64,000 bases of DNA, from assembly GCA_009377605.1 (NCBI GenBank), contig WHTT01000023.1, positions 1 to 64,000 on the forward strand, read 5' to 3'. The stretch is from Luteitalea sp. (GTDB taxonomy: Bacteria > Acidobacteriota > Vicinamibacteria > Vicinamibacterales > Vicinamibacteraceae). Position numbers and translations under genes: made by a program. The notes under the pieces were generated by a model. It was not told the origin of the DNA and did not search any database. It was given only the letters and a program-made list of their open reading frames with translations. Positions 53,497 to 61,437 of the stretch are shown piece by piece; position 1 is the first letter of the stretch; each line of letters starts with the position of its first letter.

Positions 53497-54756
53497 GGCG
53501 GCGCGAACTGCCGCTATGAGCTGCTCGTACTTCGACAAGATGACATCCCAGCGGTAGTTGCGGCGCACATAGTCGCGCCCGTTGCGGCCCATCGCGGAGC
53601 GCAGCCGCTCATGGGACAACAGCAGCTTCAGGCCCTCGACGAACTCGTCCTTGTCCGCGTAGTAGAGCCCCGCATTGCTCGTCCGACAATGCTCGACGAC
53701 CACTTCGCTTCGAGCGTTGGCGAGAATCGGCGTCCCAACCGCAAAGGACTCGAGCGCGAGCAGCGACAAGCTCTCGAATGGCGACGGCACGGCGACCACG
53801 GTGGCAGCTTCGAGCGCCGCGGCGCGCTCCACTTCGGAGAGCAGGCCCGCAAAGCGTACGGACGGCGCCTCCGGAATCGGCATCAGCTTGGCGCCCATGA
53901 GCACGAGCGTTGCGTCGCCACCCTCGGCCGCGTACGTGCTGAAGTACTCGAACAGCTCTTCACAGCCCTTGCCAGGATCGATGCGCCCGCCGTAGAGGAT
54001 CATCGGGCCATAGAGCCGATGCCGGCGACGGAACGTCCAGCCCCGCTCACGGCTCCAACCGTTGTCGCGCCGCCGCTGATGCGGCGGCGACGCGGCGCCC
54101 GCCTCGTCCGAAGGATCGCGGCGCAGCGATTGGCCAGACGACGGCGGCGGAAGGTCGACCCCACAGCCGATGACGTCTTCCACGCGCGCGGTGATACGAA
54201 AGGTGTCGGTCACGAACCGCCGCTCGGCGTTCGTCTGGTACGCGATCGCCGCCGGCAGCGAGAAGACCTCTTTGTAGAGGTCGAGACGGATAGCCGGCTC
54301 GTCGTGCGCCGTGGGGACCAGGATGCTGCGCGAGGGCGCGATCTTCAGCCCGAGGACGGTGGGTGCGTACAGATACGTGAAGAAGATCAACAGGTCGTAG
54401 GAGGAGTGGCAGCGCTCGAGGTACTCGACGAGCCCGGGGCACCACGGTCCCTGCTGCGTGAGCCATTCGCGCTCGTCATCGGCGGTGTGCGGATAGTGAA
54501 AGATCCAATCCGAATAGCGGTTGAACGACTCGATGTCTCGCTCCCGGACGCTCGGGAACCTGCGAACGGTCACACCGCGAATGCGGTCAGCACCCTCGGC
54601 ATACTCGTTCTTCCAGGTCACGTAGTTGCGGGCGCACGTGGTGAGAACCTCGACCTCGTGGCGCGACGCCATCCGCTCCGCGATGAGCCGGCAAGAGTAC
54701 TCGGAACCGCCGAGGATGTCTGCGCCGTACCGCTGGACAATGAACGCAATTCGCAT
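53494..54756 (-). CDS. Glycosyltransferase family 4-like
   Basis: About 420 residues from ATG 54756 (MRIAFIVQRYGADILGG); an overlapping GTG at 54765 is possible. GT-B fold: N-terminal donor-less domain with GGSEYSCRLIAERMASRHEV and the C-terminal nucleotide-sugar domain with YGGRIDPGKGCEELFEYF, VLMGAKLMPIP, and the EX7E-like block FESLSLLALESFAVGTPILAN. Last transcribed gene of a four-glycosyltransferase operon. Similar in length and motifs to the first-transcribed one at 57109, suggesting duplication. An internal His-Arg-rich insert near residues 215-250 is extra. The donor and acceptor are unknown. Confidence 0.9.
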   Translation of the reverse strand: MRIAFIVQRYGADILGGSEYSCRLIAERMASRHEVEVLTTCARNYVTWKNEYAEGADRIRGVTVRRFPSVRERDIESFNRYSDWIFHYPHTADDEREWLTQQGPWCPGLVEYLERCHSSYDLLIFFTYLYAPTVLGLKIAPSRSILVPTAHDEPAIRLDLYKEVFSLPAAIAYQTNAERRFVTDTFRITARVEDVIGCGVDLPPPSSGQSLRRDPSDEAGAASPPHQRRRDNGWSRERGWTFRRRHRLYGPMILYGGRIDPGKGCEELFEYFSTYAAEGGDATLVLMGAKLMPIPEAPSVRFAGLLSEVERAAALEAATVVAVPSPFESLSLLALESFAVGTPILANARSEVVVEHCRTSNAGLYYADKDEFVEGLKLLLSHERLRSAMGRNGRDYVRRNYRWDVILSKYEQLIAAVRAA

Positions 54757-54761
54757 AGATC

Positions 54762-55835
54762 TCACCGCTGCCGACCGACACGAGCGAGCAGGCCGTCGAG
54801 GTGGCGCTCGATGGCTGCATCCGAAAAGGCCGTGAGCCGCGCCCGCTGTCCGGCGATGACGCGCTGCCGCACCTCGTCATCGTAAGCGAGAATTCCCAGC
54901 AACTCGGCCGCATACTCCAGATGTTTGGGTGAGAAGACAACACCCGCTCCTCCCAAGGTTTCTTGTACCGCTCCTGCGGCGTATGCGAGCACCGGAACAT
55001 CAGCCGCCATCGCTTCGACGAGCGGCACACAAAATCCTTCGTGATCGCTCAGGGACAGATAGACGGACGCGCACCGATAGAAGGTCGCGAGATCGTCGTC
55101 TGGGACCGGTCCGGTGAAGATGAACCGGTCCGGCAACATCTGGAACCGCGCGATCAGCGCACGTAGCGTCGCGTAGTATGCGGGTGCCGCGTCGCACTTG
55201 CCGACAAAAATGAAGCGATAGTCAGCATCCACGTACCGCTTGTAGTGCTCTGCCAACCGCAGGATGTCTTCGAGGCGCTTGTTCGGCGCCACGCGTCCCA
55301 CGAACAGGAAGTTTACCAGCCCATCGTCGAGCACGCGCTCGAGGGCCGGCCGGCGTGGCGCCTCGGTGATGCGGGTCGTGTTGACGGCAATCGGCATCAC
55401 GCCCGTCGGGGCGAAGCCCAACGCCTCCAGCTCCTGCCGGTTGTACTCGGAGTCTCCCAGCGCCAGATCCACCTTGCCCACCAGCGTGCAAAGCTCCGCT
55501 CGGCCCAGCTCGGCAAGTCGGTACAGGCTGCTGTCGTAGGGGGCAAAGAAGGAGGCAGGCGTGATGTTGTGATATTGGAGCACGCGCGTGTGCTCCAGGG
55601 CACCAAACGCATCTGTCATCCGAGACGGCAGCGCAAAGTGGAAGATCGTGACCTCTCCCGACCGCGCCGCCGGATGGCCGAACGGCCGCACGTCGCCACG
55701 GAGGTCGTCATCCATGGTCAGCGCGAAGATCTCCGATTCGTGCCCGCGTGCACGCAGGAGATCGCGCACACGCCGCGCACTGTCCCCAATGGCGTCGCCT
55801 CGGTGCGCGGCAGGTACCCACTGGTGAATGATCAT
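54762..55835 (-). CDS. Glycosyltransferase family 4-like
   Basis: About 357 residues from ATG 55835 (MIIHQWVPAAHRGDAIGD). GT-B enzyme: acceptor domain with VLQYHNITPASFFAPYD and GDSEYNRQELEALGFAPTGV; donor domain with FLFVGRVAPNKRLEDILRLA, FIFTGPVPDDDLATFYRCAS and EGFCVPLVEAMAADVPVLAY. Closely paralogous to the next upstream gene (55861), which has the same GDSEYNRQELExLGF and EGFCVPLVEAx phrases. It precedes the downstream glycosyltransferase by a few bases. Probably in cell-surface polysaccharide or lipid-linked glycan assembly. Confidence 0.9.
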   Translation of the reverse strand: MIIHQWVPAAHRGDAIGDSARRVRDLLRARGHESEIFALTMDDDLRGDVRPFGHPAARSGEVTIFHFALPSRMTDAFGALEHTRVLQYHNITPASFFAPYDSSLYRLAELGRAELCTLVGKVDLALGDSEYNRQELEALGFAPTGVMPIAVNTTRITEAPRRPALERVLDDGLVNFLFVGRVAPNKRLEDILRLAEHYKRYVDADYRFIFVGKCDAAPAYYATLRALIARFQMLPDRFIFTGPVPDDDLATFYRCASVYLSLSDHEGFCVPLVEAMAADVPVLAYAAGAVQETLGGAGVVFSPKHLEYAAELLGILAYDDEVRQRVIAGQRARLTAFSDAAIERHLDGLLARVGRQR

Positions 55836-55844
55836 GACAGTGAC

Positions 55845-55873
55845 GAGTGACGAGTGACTGTCACTCGTCACTC
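55845..55873. repeat. Perfect 14-bp inverted repeat over the gene junction
   Basis: GAGTGACGAGTGAC at 55845-55858 and GTCACTCGTCACTC at 55860-55873 separated by one T. It covers the stop codon of the 55861 gene and lies just ahead of the next start. It may limit polar translation or terminate transcription. Confidence 0.9.
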
Positions 55874-57060
55874 TCCAGCGGCAGCGCCAGAAACGCCGCG
55901 GGCCGAGACTGCCGGAGCTCACCGAGACGCTCGTGGCGCTCGAACTGCTGCCAAAAGTCAGGTGTCACATGGGGTGTCCTCGATGGCGCTGCGACCGCCT
56001 GCTCGACGAAGCGCAGCAGCGATCGCGCGAAATCGCGCCGCTGCAGACGCTCCAGCGCTGCGTCCTGGGCGGCTATCAGGCGCGCCTGGAGCCCCTCGTC
56101 CTGCAGGACCGTGTCCATCAGCGCCGCGACCGAGACGGGCTCCTTGGTGTCGTACAAGAGCCCGGCCCCGTCCAGCGTCGCCGGCACGGCGGCGGCGGCG
56201 TACGCGATCACAGGCACGCGTTTGTAGAACGCCTCCACGAGCGGCACGCAAAAGCCTTCGTGCTCGCTGGCGCACAAGAAGAGATCGGCGACGTCGTAGA
56301 AGGCCGTCAGCTCCTCGTTGCTGACGTGGCCAAAGAAGAACACATCCGGCGTGCGGAGTCGCACGACGAGCTGTTGCAGCATGGCGTAGTACGACTCGAA
56401 GCCGGCATGCGATCCGACGAGCAGCAGCCGCGAGCGGGGGTTGTACAACGTCCGGTAAGCGTGGAAGAATCGAATGAGGTCATCGATCTTCTTGCTCGGA
56501 ACGATGCGCCCCACGAACAGGATGTTCGTCCAGTCGTCGTCGAAGCCGCCAGCCATGAGGCACTGCGGCGTGACGTCGAGATGTGAGAAGTCCGGCACGA
56601 CCGGAAGGACGCCCGTCTGCGGGAACCCGAGCCCCTCGAGCTCTTGACGGTTGTACTCGGAGTCGCCGACGGCGAGCACGCAGCGGTCGGCGTACGCGGA
56701 GAGCTCGCGTCGTCCCATGAAGCACTGCTGCACCAGGTGCGGGTGCACACCGAGGAAGTACTGGGGCGGCGTGATGTTGTGGTACACGAGCAACATCTTC
56801 GCGGGGAGCGCATAGGCGACGCGCGACGCCATCGCGCCAATCGAGAAATGATGGATGAGCACGTGATCCGCCGCGCACGCGCCGATGAGGTCACGGTAGT
56901 GCCGGCTCGTCGCGCTGACACGTGGCTCGGCAGTCTCGACGAAGATATCCGATTGATAACCTGCCTCGCGCAGCACCCGCTGGATGCCGATCACTTCGTG
57001 GCCGATCGCATCTCCATAGGCCAGCGAGGCGAGAACCTGATGCACCGGACAATGGCTCAT
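55861..57060 (-). CDS. Glycosyltransferase family 4-like
   Basis: 399 residues. GT-B enzyme with AYGDAIGHEVIGIQRVLREA, LLVYHNITPPQYFLGVHPH, GDSEYNRQELEGLGFPQTG and the donor-domain pieces ILFVGRIVPSKKIDDLIRFF, FFFGHVSNEELTAFYDVADL and EGFCVPLVEAFYKRVPVIAY. C-terminal extension of about 60 residues (HVTPDFWQQFERHERLGELR). A perfect 14-bp inverted repeat covers its stop codon, before the start of the next gene at 55835. Third in the operon by position; upstream gene at 57109. Confidence 0.9.
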   Translation of the reverse strand: MSHCPVHQVLASLAYGDAIGHEVIGIQRVLREAGYQSDIFVETAEPRVSATSRHYRDLIGACAADHVLIHHFSIGAMASRVAYALPAKMLLVYHNITPPQYFLGVHPHLVQQCFMGRRELSAYADRCVLAVGDSEYNRQELEGLGFPQTGVLPVVPDFSHLDVTPQCLMAGGFDDDWTNILFVGRIVPSKKIDDLIRFFHAYRTLYNPRSRLLLVGSHAGFESYYAMLQQLVVRLRTPDVFFFGHVSNEELTAFYDVADLFLCASEHEGFCVPLVEAFYKRVPVIAYAAAAVPATLDGAGLLYDTKEPVSVAALMDTVLQDEGLQARLIAAQDAALERLQRRDFARSLLRFVEQAVAAPSRTPHVTPDFWQQFERHERLGELRQSRPAAFLALPLESDE

Positions 57061-57108
57061 CTCAAATCAATTCTGAATGCCCAGTAACGCCCGACCCAAA
57101 GGTCCGGC

Positions 57109-58455
57109 CTACAGAGGGGGCCGCCTTCTCCGGACGTGGGGCGGGACGACCTGATGACGGCGGGGCCGGGCCGCTCCAGTGGGTACCGCTGCCAGGACGT
57201 CGTTGGCTGGCGCGAGCCTCCGTCGGCGGCGTGCGAGCCAACCAGGCAACGGTTCGAGCGTACTGAGCGCCTGGCCGCGCCGATCCGCTGCGGCGAGGCT
57301 GGTCAGCATCGCTTCGTACTTGTGGTCGATTACGGGCCACGCGTAGTGGCGCTGGAAGTACTCGCGACCCGATTGGCCCAGCCTTCGATTCAAGACGCGG
57401 TCGGTCCAGAGCAGGTGGAGCGCTTCACTGAACTCGATGCCGTTCTCATAGAAGAGTCCGGCGTTGCTCCGGAGGCACTGCCCCGCCAGGACATCACAGC
57501 GGCCGTTGGCGAGCACCGGGCGGCCGAGCGCCCATGCCTCGAGGGCGACCATCGAGAGGCTCTCGAAGAACGATGGCGTCACCAGCGCCTCGCACGCCGC
57601 AAGCGCATCGAACTTGTCGTCGTCGGGCACGAAGCCGAGATGATGAATGGAGGCATGTTCCGGGATGGGCAGAATCGAGTTGCCAAGGAGCACCAGCTGC
57701 AAGGCGCCGCTCTGTGCCGTCGGCTGGGTCAGGAAGAAGCGGAACAGCTCGCCGCATCCCTTGTTCTCGTCGATGCGACCGACGTAGAGCACGAACGGCC
57801 CCGTGATCCCGTACTTTTGCCTGAATCGCGCCGGGTGAGCACGGCCCGGAACGTGCGACGATACGCCGACGACGACGCCAGGCACCGCCTCGTTGTGGGC
57901 GATGGCTCCGATCATCGCACGCTCCTCGAGCGAGTTGTACATGATGGCGCGCACGGCACGGAAGATCGGCGCGAACAAGGCGAGACCGACCGCCGGGTCG
58001 CGCTCTGCCGTGGGAACCAGGATGGCACGATCCGGGACCGCGCGCACACCGTGGAACGCCAGGTAGTAGCGATAGCTGAAGAAAATGACGTAGTCGTAGG
58101 CTTCCCGCTGCGATGCGAGATGCGCCACCAGCGCAGGGCTCGTCGGCCCCTCGCTCTCGAGCCACGCGAGCTCGTCGGCCAGCGAGTGGCGGTCTTCGAA
58201 CACGCGCAGCGACCACCGGCTGAAGTCGTCCGGCCGCCGGGCGCGCGCGACAGAGAAGCGCCGCACGCGCAGGCCGTTCACCTGGTCCTCACCGGCTGGA
58301 TACGCATCCGCCCAGGTGACGTAATCCCGCGCGCACGTGGTGAGGATATCGACCTGATGGCGCCGGGCGAGCCGCTCGGCAATATAGCGCGCGTGGAGCT
58401 CCGCGCCACCGTTGATTTCGGCGCCGTACCGCTGAACGACAACCGCGAGCTTCAC
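57109..58455 (-). CDS. Glycosyltransferase family 4-like
   Basis: 448 residues. N-terminal motif KLAVVVQRYGAEINGGAELH matches the 53494 gene; CARDYVTWADAYPAGEDQV and the donor-domain motifs YVGRIDENKGCGELFRFF, LVLLGNSILPIPEHASIHH and FESLSMVALEAWALGRPVLA follow. Basic Arg-rich C-terminus of about 60 residues (ARRRRRLAPANDV). ATG at 58455 overlaps the stop of the upstream gene by four bases. The alternation of two related pairs in one operon suggests stepwise sugar additions to one glycan. Confidence 0.9.
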   Translation of the reverse strand: MKLAVVVQRYGAEINGGAELHARYIAERLARRHQVDILTTCARDYVTWADAYPAGEDQVNGLRVRRFSVARARRPDDFSRWSLRVFEDRHSLADELAWLESEGPTSPALVAHLASQREAYDYVIFFSYRYYLAFHGVRAVPDRAILVPTAERDPAVGLALFAPIFRAVRAIMYNSLEERAMIGAIAHNEAVPGVVVGVSSHVPGRAHPARFRQKYGITGPFVLYVGRIDENKGCGELFRFFLTQPTAQSGALQLVLLGNSILPIPEHASIHHLGFVPDDDKFDALAACEALVTPSFFESLSMVALEAWALGRPVLANGRCDVLAGQCLRSNAGLFYENGIEFSEALHLLWTDRVLNRRLGQSGREYFQRHYAWPVIDHKYEAMLTSLAAADRRGQALSTLEPLPGWLARRRRRLAPANDVLAAVPTGAARPRRHQVVPPHVRRRRPPL

Positions 58456-59267
58456 GTCTCTGACGTCGAAGAGTCGTCGGCCGGCGTGCCTGCCGACGAT
58501 GGTGCCACCGAATCCGCACGCTCAGTGCGGCGATCGTCCAAGCCTGATTCCTGATTCCCGAGTCCTGATTCCTGACTCCTGATTCCCGAGTCCTGATTCC
58601 TGTTTTCCGTTTCCTGTTTCCCGATCGAGCGCTTCCGGCCCCGCCGGCGGCGACGTCGTCTCGTAGCCCGTTCGCCCTCGGCGTCCGCTTCTCCCCCCTC
58701 GGCTTCGCTCGCGTCCTTGTCGGCGCGGTACTCGACCACCCCTTCCAACGCACGCGCGCGACGCTCGTGGAAGTCGAGTCGGCTCTGGATCGACTCGATC
58801 CGCATCTTCAGGTTGCGGTTCTCGATGCCCAGCCGCGTCAGCTCCACGACGATGTTGTGAAAGAGCTCGAACTGCAGCGCATCGCGGCCCAGGAAGTGGT
58901 CGTTCATCTTGCTCTGCAGGTGCAGCGCATGCGAGACGACGGGCGCGCTGAAGAACAGCTTCAATATCGGATTGAGCGCTCGGCGGATCAACACGAGCAT
59001 GCGGCCCAGCGCGCCCCGCGAGGAGGCATAGAGCGTATCCTCCTCGAAGCGGAAGTTGGGAGGCAGGTCTTGTCGCTTGCGGTACGCCTTGAGCAGCTCG
59101 GAGCGAACCGACTGCGGGTCGAGAAACTGCTCGAGTCGCACCGACGCGAGGTCGCGCAGCTCCTGCTCGGTGTAGTCGACGCCGCGCTTCTCCCGGACCC
59201 GCGCCCGGATCTGGCGCATGATCTCCTCGACGTCGACATGATCGGAACGGAGCGTGAACTCGGACAT
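58452..59267 (-). CDS. Coiled-coil hypothetical protein with repeat-encoded C-terminal tail
   Basis: 271 residues, ATG 59267. Mostly helical: VDVEEIMRQIRARVREKRGV, then LLKAYRKRQDLPPNFRFEED and a coiled-coil-like segment (VELTRLGIENRNLKMRIESIQSRLD, shown in parts). The C-terminal 70 residues are Arg-rich followed by NRNQDSGIRSQESGLGNQES, which is translation of a DNA repeat of CTGATTCC-type words at 58545-58612. Proteins of this layout open glycosyltransferase operons in several bacteria and may be scaffolds; this is inference. Translation is coupled to the next gene by ATGA. Confidence 0.75.
   Translation of the reverse strand: MSEFTLRSDHVDVEEIMRQIRARVREKRGVDYTEQELRDLASVRLEQFLDPQSVRSELLKAYRKRQDLPPNFRFEEDTLYASSRGALGRMLVLIRRALNPILKLFFSAPVVSHALHLQSKMNDHFLGRDALQFELFHNIVVELTRLGIENRNLKMRIESIQSRLDFHERRARALEGVVEYRADKDASEAEGGEADAEGERATRRRRRRRGRKRSIGKQETENRNQDSGIRSQESGLGNQESGLDDRRTERADSVAPSSAGTPADDSSTSET
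58545..58612 (-). repeat. CTGATTCCCGAGTC-type repeat inside the coding tail
   Basis: Near-tandem copies of TCCTGATTCCCGAG and TCCTGATTCCTGA, in one orientation, encoding Gln/Glu-Ser-Gly units at the tail of the coiled-coil protein. Similar repeats are otherwise intergenic in this window. Confidence 0.85.
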
Positions 59268-59371
59268 GGTGGCTCTGAGTGATCTGGCGAGCCTGGGCGG
59301 CCACGAGGGGCGCCCGGCTCCCTCTATTCTGGACCGCCATGCGGCCCGTTACGTGAAATTTGTTCTCGTTG

Positions 59372-60298
59372 TCACCCGATCCAATACCCCAGCGGCCGGT
59401 AGATGATCAGCGAAACCGTCAGTGCCCAGAGCGCCACGCAGAGCAGCAGCGGGCGATCCGTGAGCAGCACCTCGGACGGACTCCCACCTTTGTCCTTCCG
59501 GTGTACCAAGTACAAATAGCGAAAAAGGCCGTAAAGAGGGAACGGCAGGGTAAACACCAGGGATTCCGTGCCGAACTTCGCCACCGTTTCCGGGCTCATC
59601 GTGTAGAAGGTGTACCCGATGAGCGTCGATGCCGCCACGACCGCAATCATCTGATCGAGCAGATACGGGCTATATTCCTTCAAAATCGCGCGATGGTTGG
59701 CCGCATCGTCGGCCAGGAGCACGAGCTCATGGCGCCTCTTGCTCAGGGCGAGGAACAGCGCGAGCAAGATCGTGCAAACCAGCAGCCACTTGCTGATGGG
59801 GACGTTCACCGCGACGCCGCCGGCCGCTGCCCGGAGCACGAAGCCGATAGCAATCACCAGGACATCCAGGATGACGATCTGCTTCAGCGGCCCGGAGTAG
59901 AGCAGCAGAAGGCCCAGGTACGTGCCGGCGACGAGCGCAAAGGCACGCCCGAGGGCGAGCGCGCCGGCGATTGCCAGACATCCCAGGAGAAACGCCGCGA
60001 GGATGGCAACCGGGACGGGGAGCTGCCCAGAGGCGACGGGACGCCGAGCCTTGATGGGATGTCGTCGGTCCGCCTCCCGGTCGAGCACGTCGTTGGCGAG
60101 ATAGACGGCACCGGACAGCGCGCAAAAGATCGCAAGTGCTGCCGTGGATCTCGCAACCGCCGTTGGATTGAACAGCTCACGCCCGAAGAGCAGCGGTGCA
60201 AAGACAATCAGGTTCTTCGTCCACTGCCCGGGCCGAAGCGAATACACCAACGCGGAGACGAGCCCACTGCGCTCGTCCACTCCGCTTGATGAAGACAT
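59372..60298 (-). CDS. UbiA-family prenyltransferase, decaprenyl-phosphate phosphoribosyltransferase-like
   Basis: About 308 residues from ATG 60298 (MSSSSGVDERSG). Nine or so transmembrane helices, with the Asp-rich prenyl-phosphate motif NDVLDREADRRHPIKARRP and a second one around LLYSGPLKQIVILDVLVIA. Members of this subfamily add phosphoribose to decaprenyl phosphate, the first step to arabinofuranose carriers, or catalyse other prenyl transfers. Its position after a glycosyltransferase operon and before a STAS gene fits lipid-linked sugar supply. The assignment to the DPPR group is by motif likeness only. Confidence 0.82.
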   Translation of the reverse strand: MSSSSGVDERSGLVSALVYSLRPGQWTKNLIVFAPLLFGRELFNPTAVARSTAALAIFCALSGAVYLANDVLDREADRRHPIKARRPVASGQLPVPVAILAAFLLGCLAIAGALALGRAFALVAGTYLGLLLLYSGPLKQIVILDVLVIAIGFVLRAAAGGVAVNVPISKWLLVCTILLALFLALSKRRHELVLLADDAANHRAILKEYSPYLLDQMIAVVAASTLIGYTFYTMSPETVAKFGTESLVFTLPFPLYGLFRYLYLVHRKDKGGSPSEVLLTDRPLLLCVALWALTVSLIIYRPLGYWIG

Positions 60299-60340
60299 GG
60301 TTGACGTGGCGCGTGCGGGTCTCGCTCGCCGTCGCCCCAA

Positions 60341-60679
60341 TCACGCGAAACTGCGGACCGCGTCCTGCTCGGCGTCGAACGTATCGAATACCGTGAGAAG
60401 CTTCGTAATGGAGAGCAAGTCCTCGATGCGCTTGGTGACATGCAGGAGCTTCATCTTGCCCCCCTGCCGGCTCACGGTCGTGTAGGCCCGGACGATCTCC
60501 CCGAGGCCGGCGCTGTCGATGTACGGCACGTCGGCGAGGTTGAGGAGGATCTTCTTCTGCCCCTGATTCAACAGGCTGTGAACCTTGTCCTTCAGGAGCT
60601 CGTCCCCCTCGCCAAGCGTCATCTTGCCCTTCAAATCCAGAATCGTCACGTCGTCCACGACGCGCTGATCAATCTGCAT
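60341..60679 (-). CDS. STAS-domain protein (anti-sigma-factor antagonist)
   Basis: 112 residues, a complete stand-alone STAS domain. Opening VDDVTILDLKGKMTLGEGDE and the phospho-acceptor segment VPYIDSAGLGEIVRAYTTV with the Ser in DSAG are the SpoIIAA signature. The rest is GGKMKLLHVTKRIEDLLSIT. Such proteins release a sigma factor by binding its anti-sigma factor when dephosphorylated. No kinase, anti-sigma or phosphatase gene is adjacent, so the partner is unknown. Confidence 0.9.
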   Translation of the reverse strand: MQIDQRVVDDVTILDLKGKMTLGEGDELLKDKVHSLLNQGQKKILLNLADVPYIDSAGLGEIVRAYTTVSRQGGKMKLLHVTKRIEDLLSITKLLTVFDTFDAEQDAVRSFA

Positions 60680-61065
60680 GACATCGCACTCCTGCGGCGC
60701 ATTCGGTTGTGCCCAAACGACTTAGAAACAAGGGGGTCGAGAGCCAGGGGCCATCCCTCAGGCAGCCGAAACTAGCACGAAGGCGGGTGAAGGTTCAAGG
60801 TTCGAGGTTCAAGGTTCGAGGTCGTGGCAGGACGCAGCTTCGGTGGCTTAGCCGACTTGCGTCCGGGCAGAAGCGCCGCGCGTCGCGAGGTTAAGGTTCG
60901 ACTCCAACCTCGGACCTCCATCCTTGAACCTCGAGCCTCCTACCCGGCCAGCCGCCGTCGGCCCCAACCGTTGACCCCTTCCACTTCAAACCTCGAACCT
61001 CTGACCTCGAACCTTCGACTCCCGACCTCCCCCAACCTTGAACCTCGAACCTCGAACCTCGAACC
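60680..61065. repeat. Inverted GGTTCGAGG/CCTCGAACC repeat spacer
   Basis: Left part (60786-60830) repeats AAGGTTCAAGGTTCGAGG. The right part (60895-61070) repeats the complement, CTTGAACCTCGAACCTCGAACC. A non-repetitive centre (60830-60895) lies between. The same word family as 24362-24525. The region could fold into a long hairpin ahead of the STAS gene. I see no gene here. Confidence 0.85.
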
Positions 61066-61263
61066 TTACTCCGACTCCCGGCGCTGCTTCTTACGACTGC
61101 GCTTGCGCGCAAGAGCCTGCTTGGCCCGGCGCTTGTCGCCAGGCTTCAAATAGAAGGAGTGCTTCTTGATGTCCTTGATGATGTCTTCCTGCTGCACCTT
61201 GCGCTTGAAGCGCCGCAAGGCGCTCTCGATCGACTCACCGTCTTGAACCTTGACTTCAGCCAC
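61066..61263 (-). CDS. rpsU: 30S ribosomal protein S21
   Basis: 65 residues from the GTG at 61263, giving the usual start (V)AEVKVQDGESIESALRRF. The rest has FKRKVQQEDIIKDIKKHSFY and the Arg/Lys-rich tail KRSRKKQRRESE, all typical of S21, the late-assembling small-subunit protein involved in initiation. A reading to 61311 would add a Pro/Arg-rich segment and is not needed. The repeat spacer follows its stop. Confidence 0.95.
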   Translation of the reverse strand: MAEVKVQDGESIESALRRFKRKVQQEDIIKDIKKHSFYLKPGDKRRAKQALARKRSRKKQRRESE

Positions 61264-61437
61264 GCGAGACGTCACCCCCCTCCGAGGCTGCGGCGTCCGG
61301 ACACGCCCCACGCGTGCCCGGTGAACATGCTAGGCTACCACACGCAGGAGGGCGGCCGGTAATCTCGACCGTAGACCGGCGCGGCCTCGGTTCGGCCTCT
61401 GTCCTGGAGGCCGCGGACCTCGTCCCGACGTCAAGCC

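Noticed and set aside
57136-58554. 472-residue open frame antisense to the glycosyltransferase genes
   Set aside because: It covers recognised genes in the opposite direction and has Arg/Ala-rich composition typical of a high-GC shadow frame.
60896-60910. T-arm-like word GGTTCGACTCCAACC that could hint at a tRNA
   Set aside because: It is one unit of the GGTTCGAGG spacer; no acceptor stem, anticodon arm or matching CCA end nearby.
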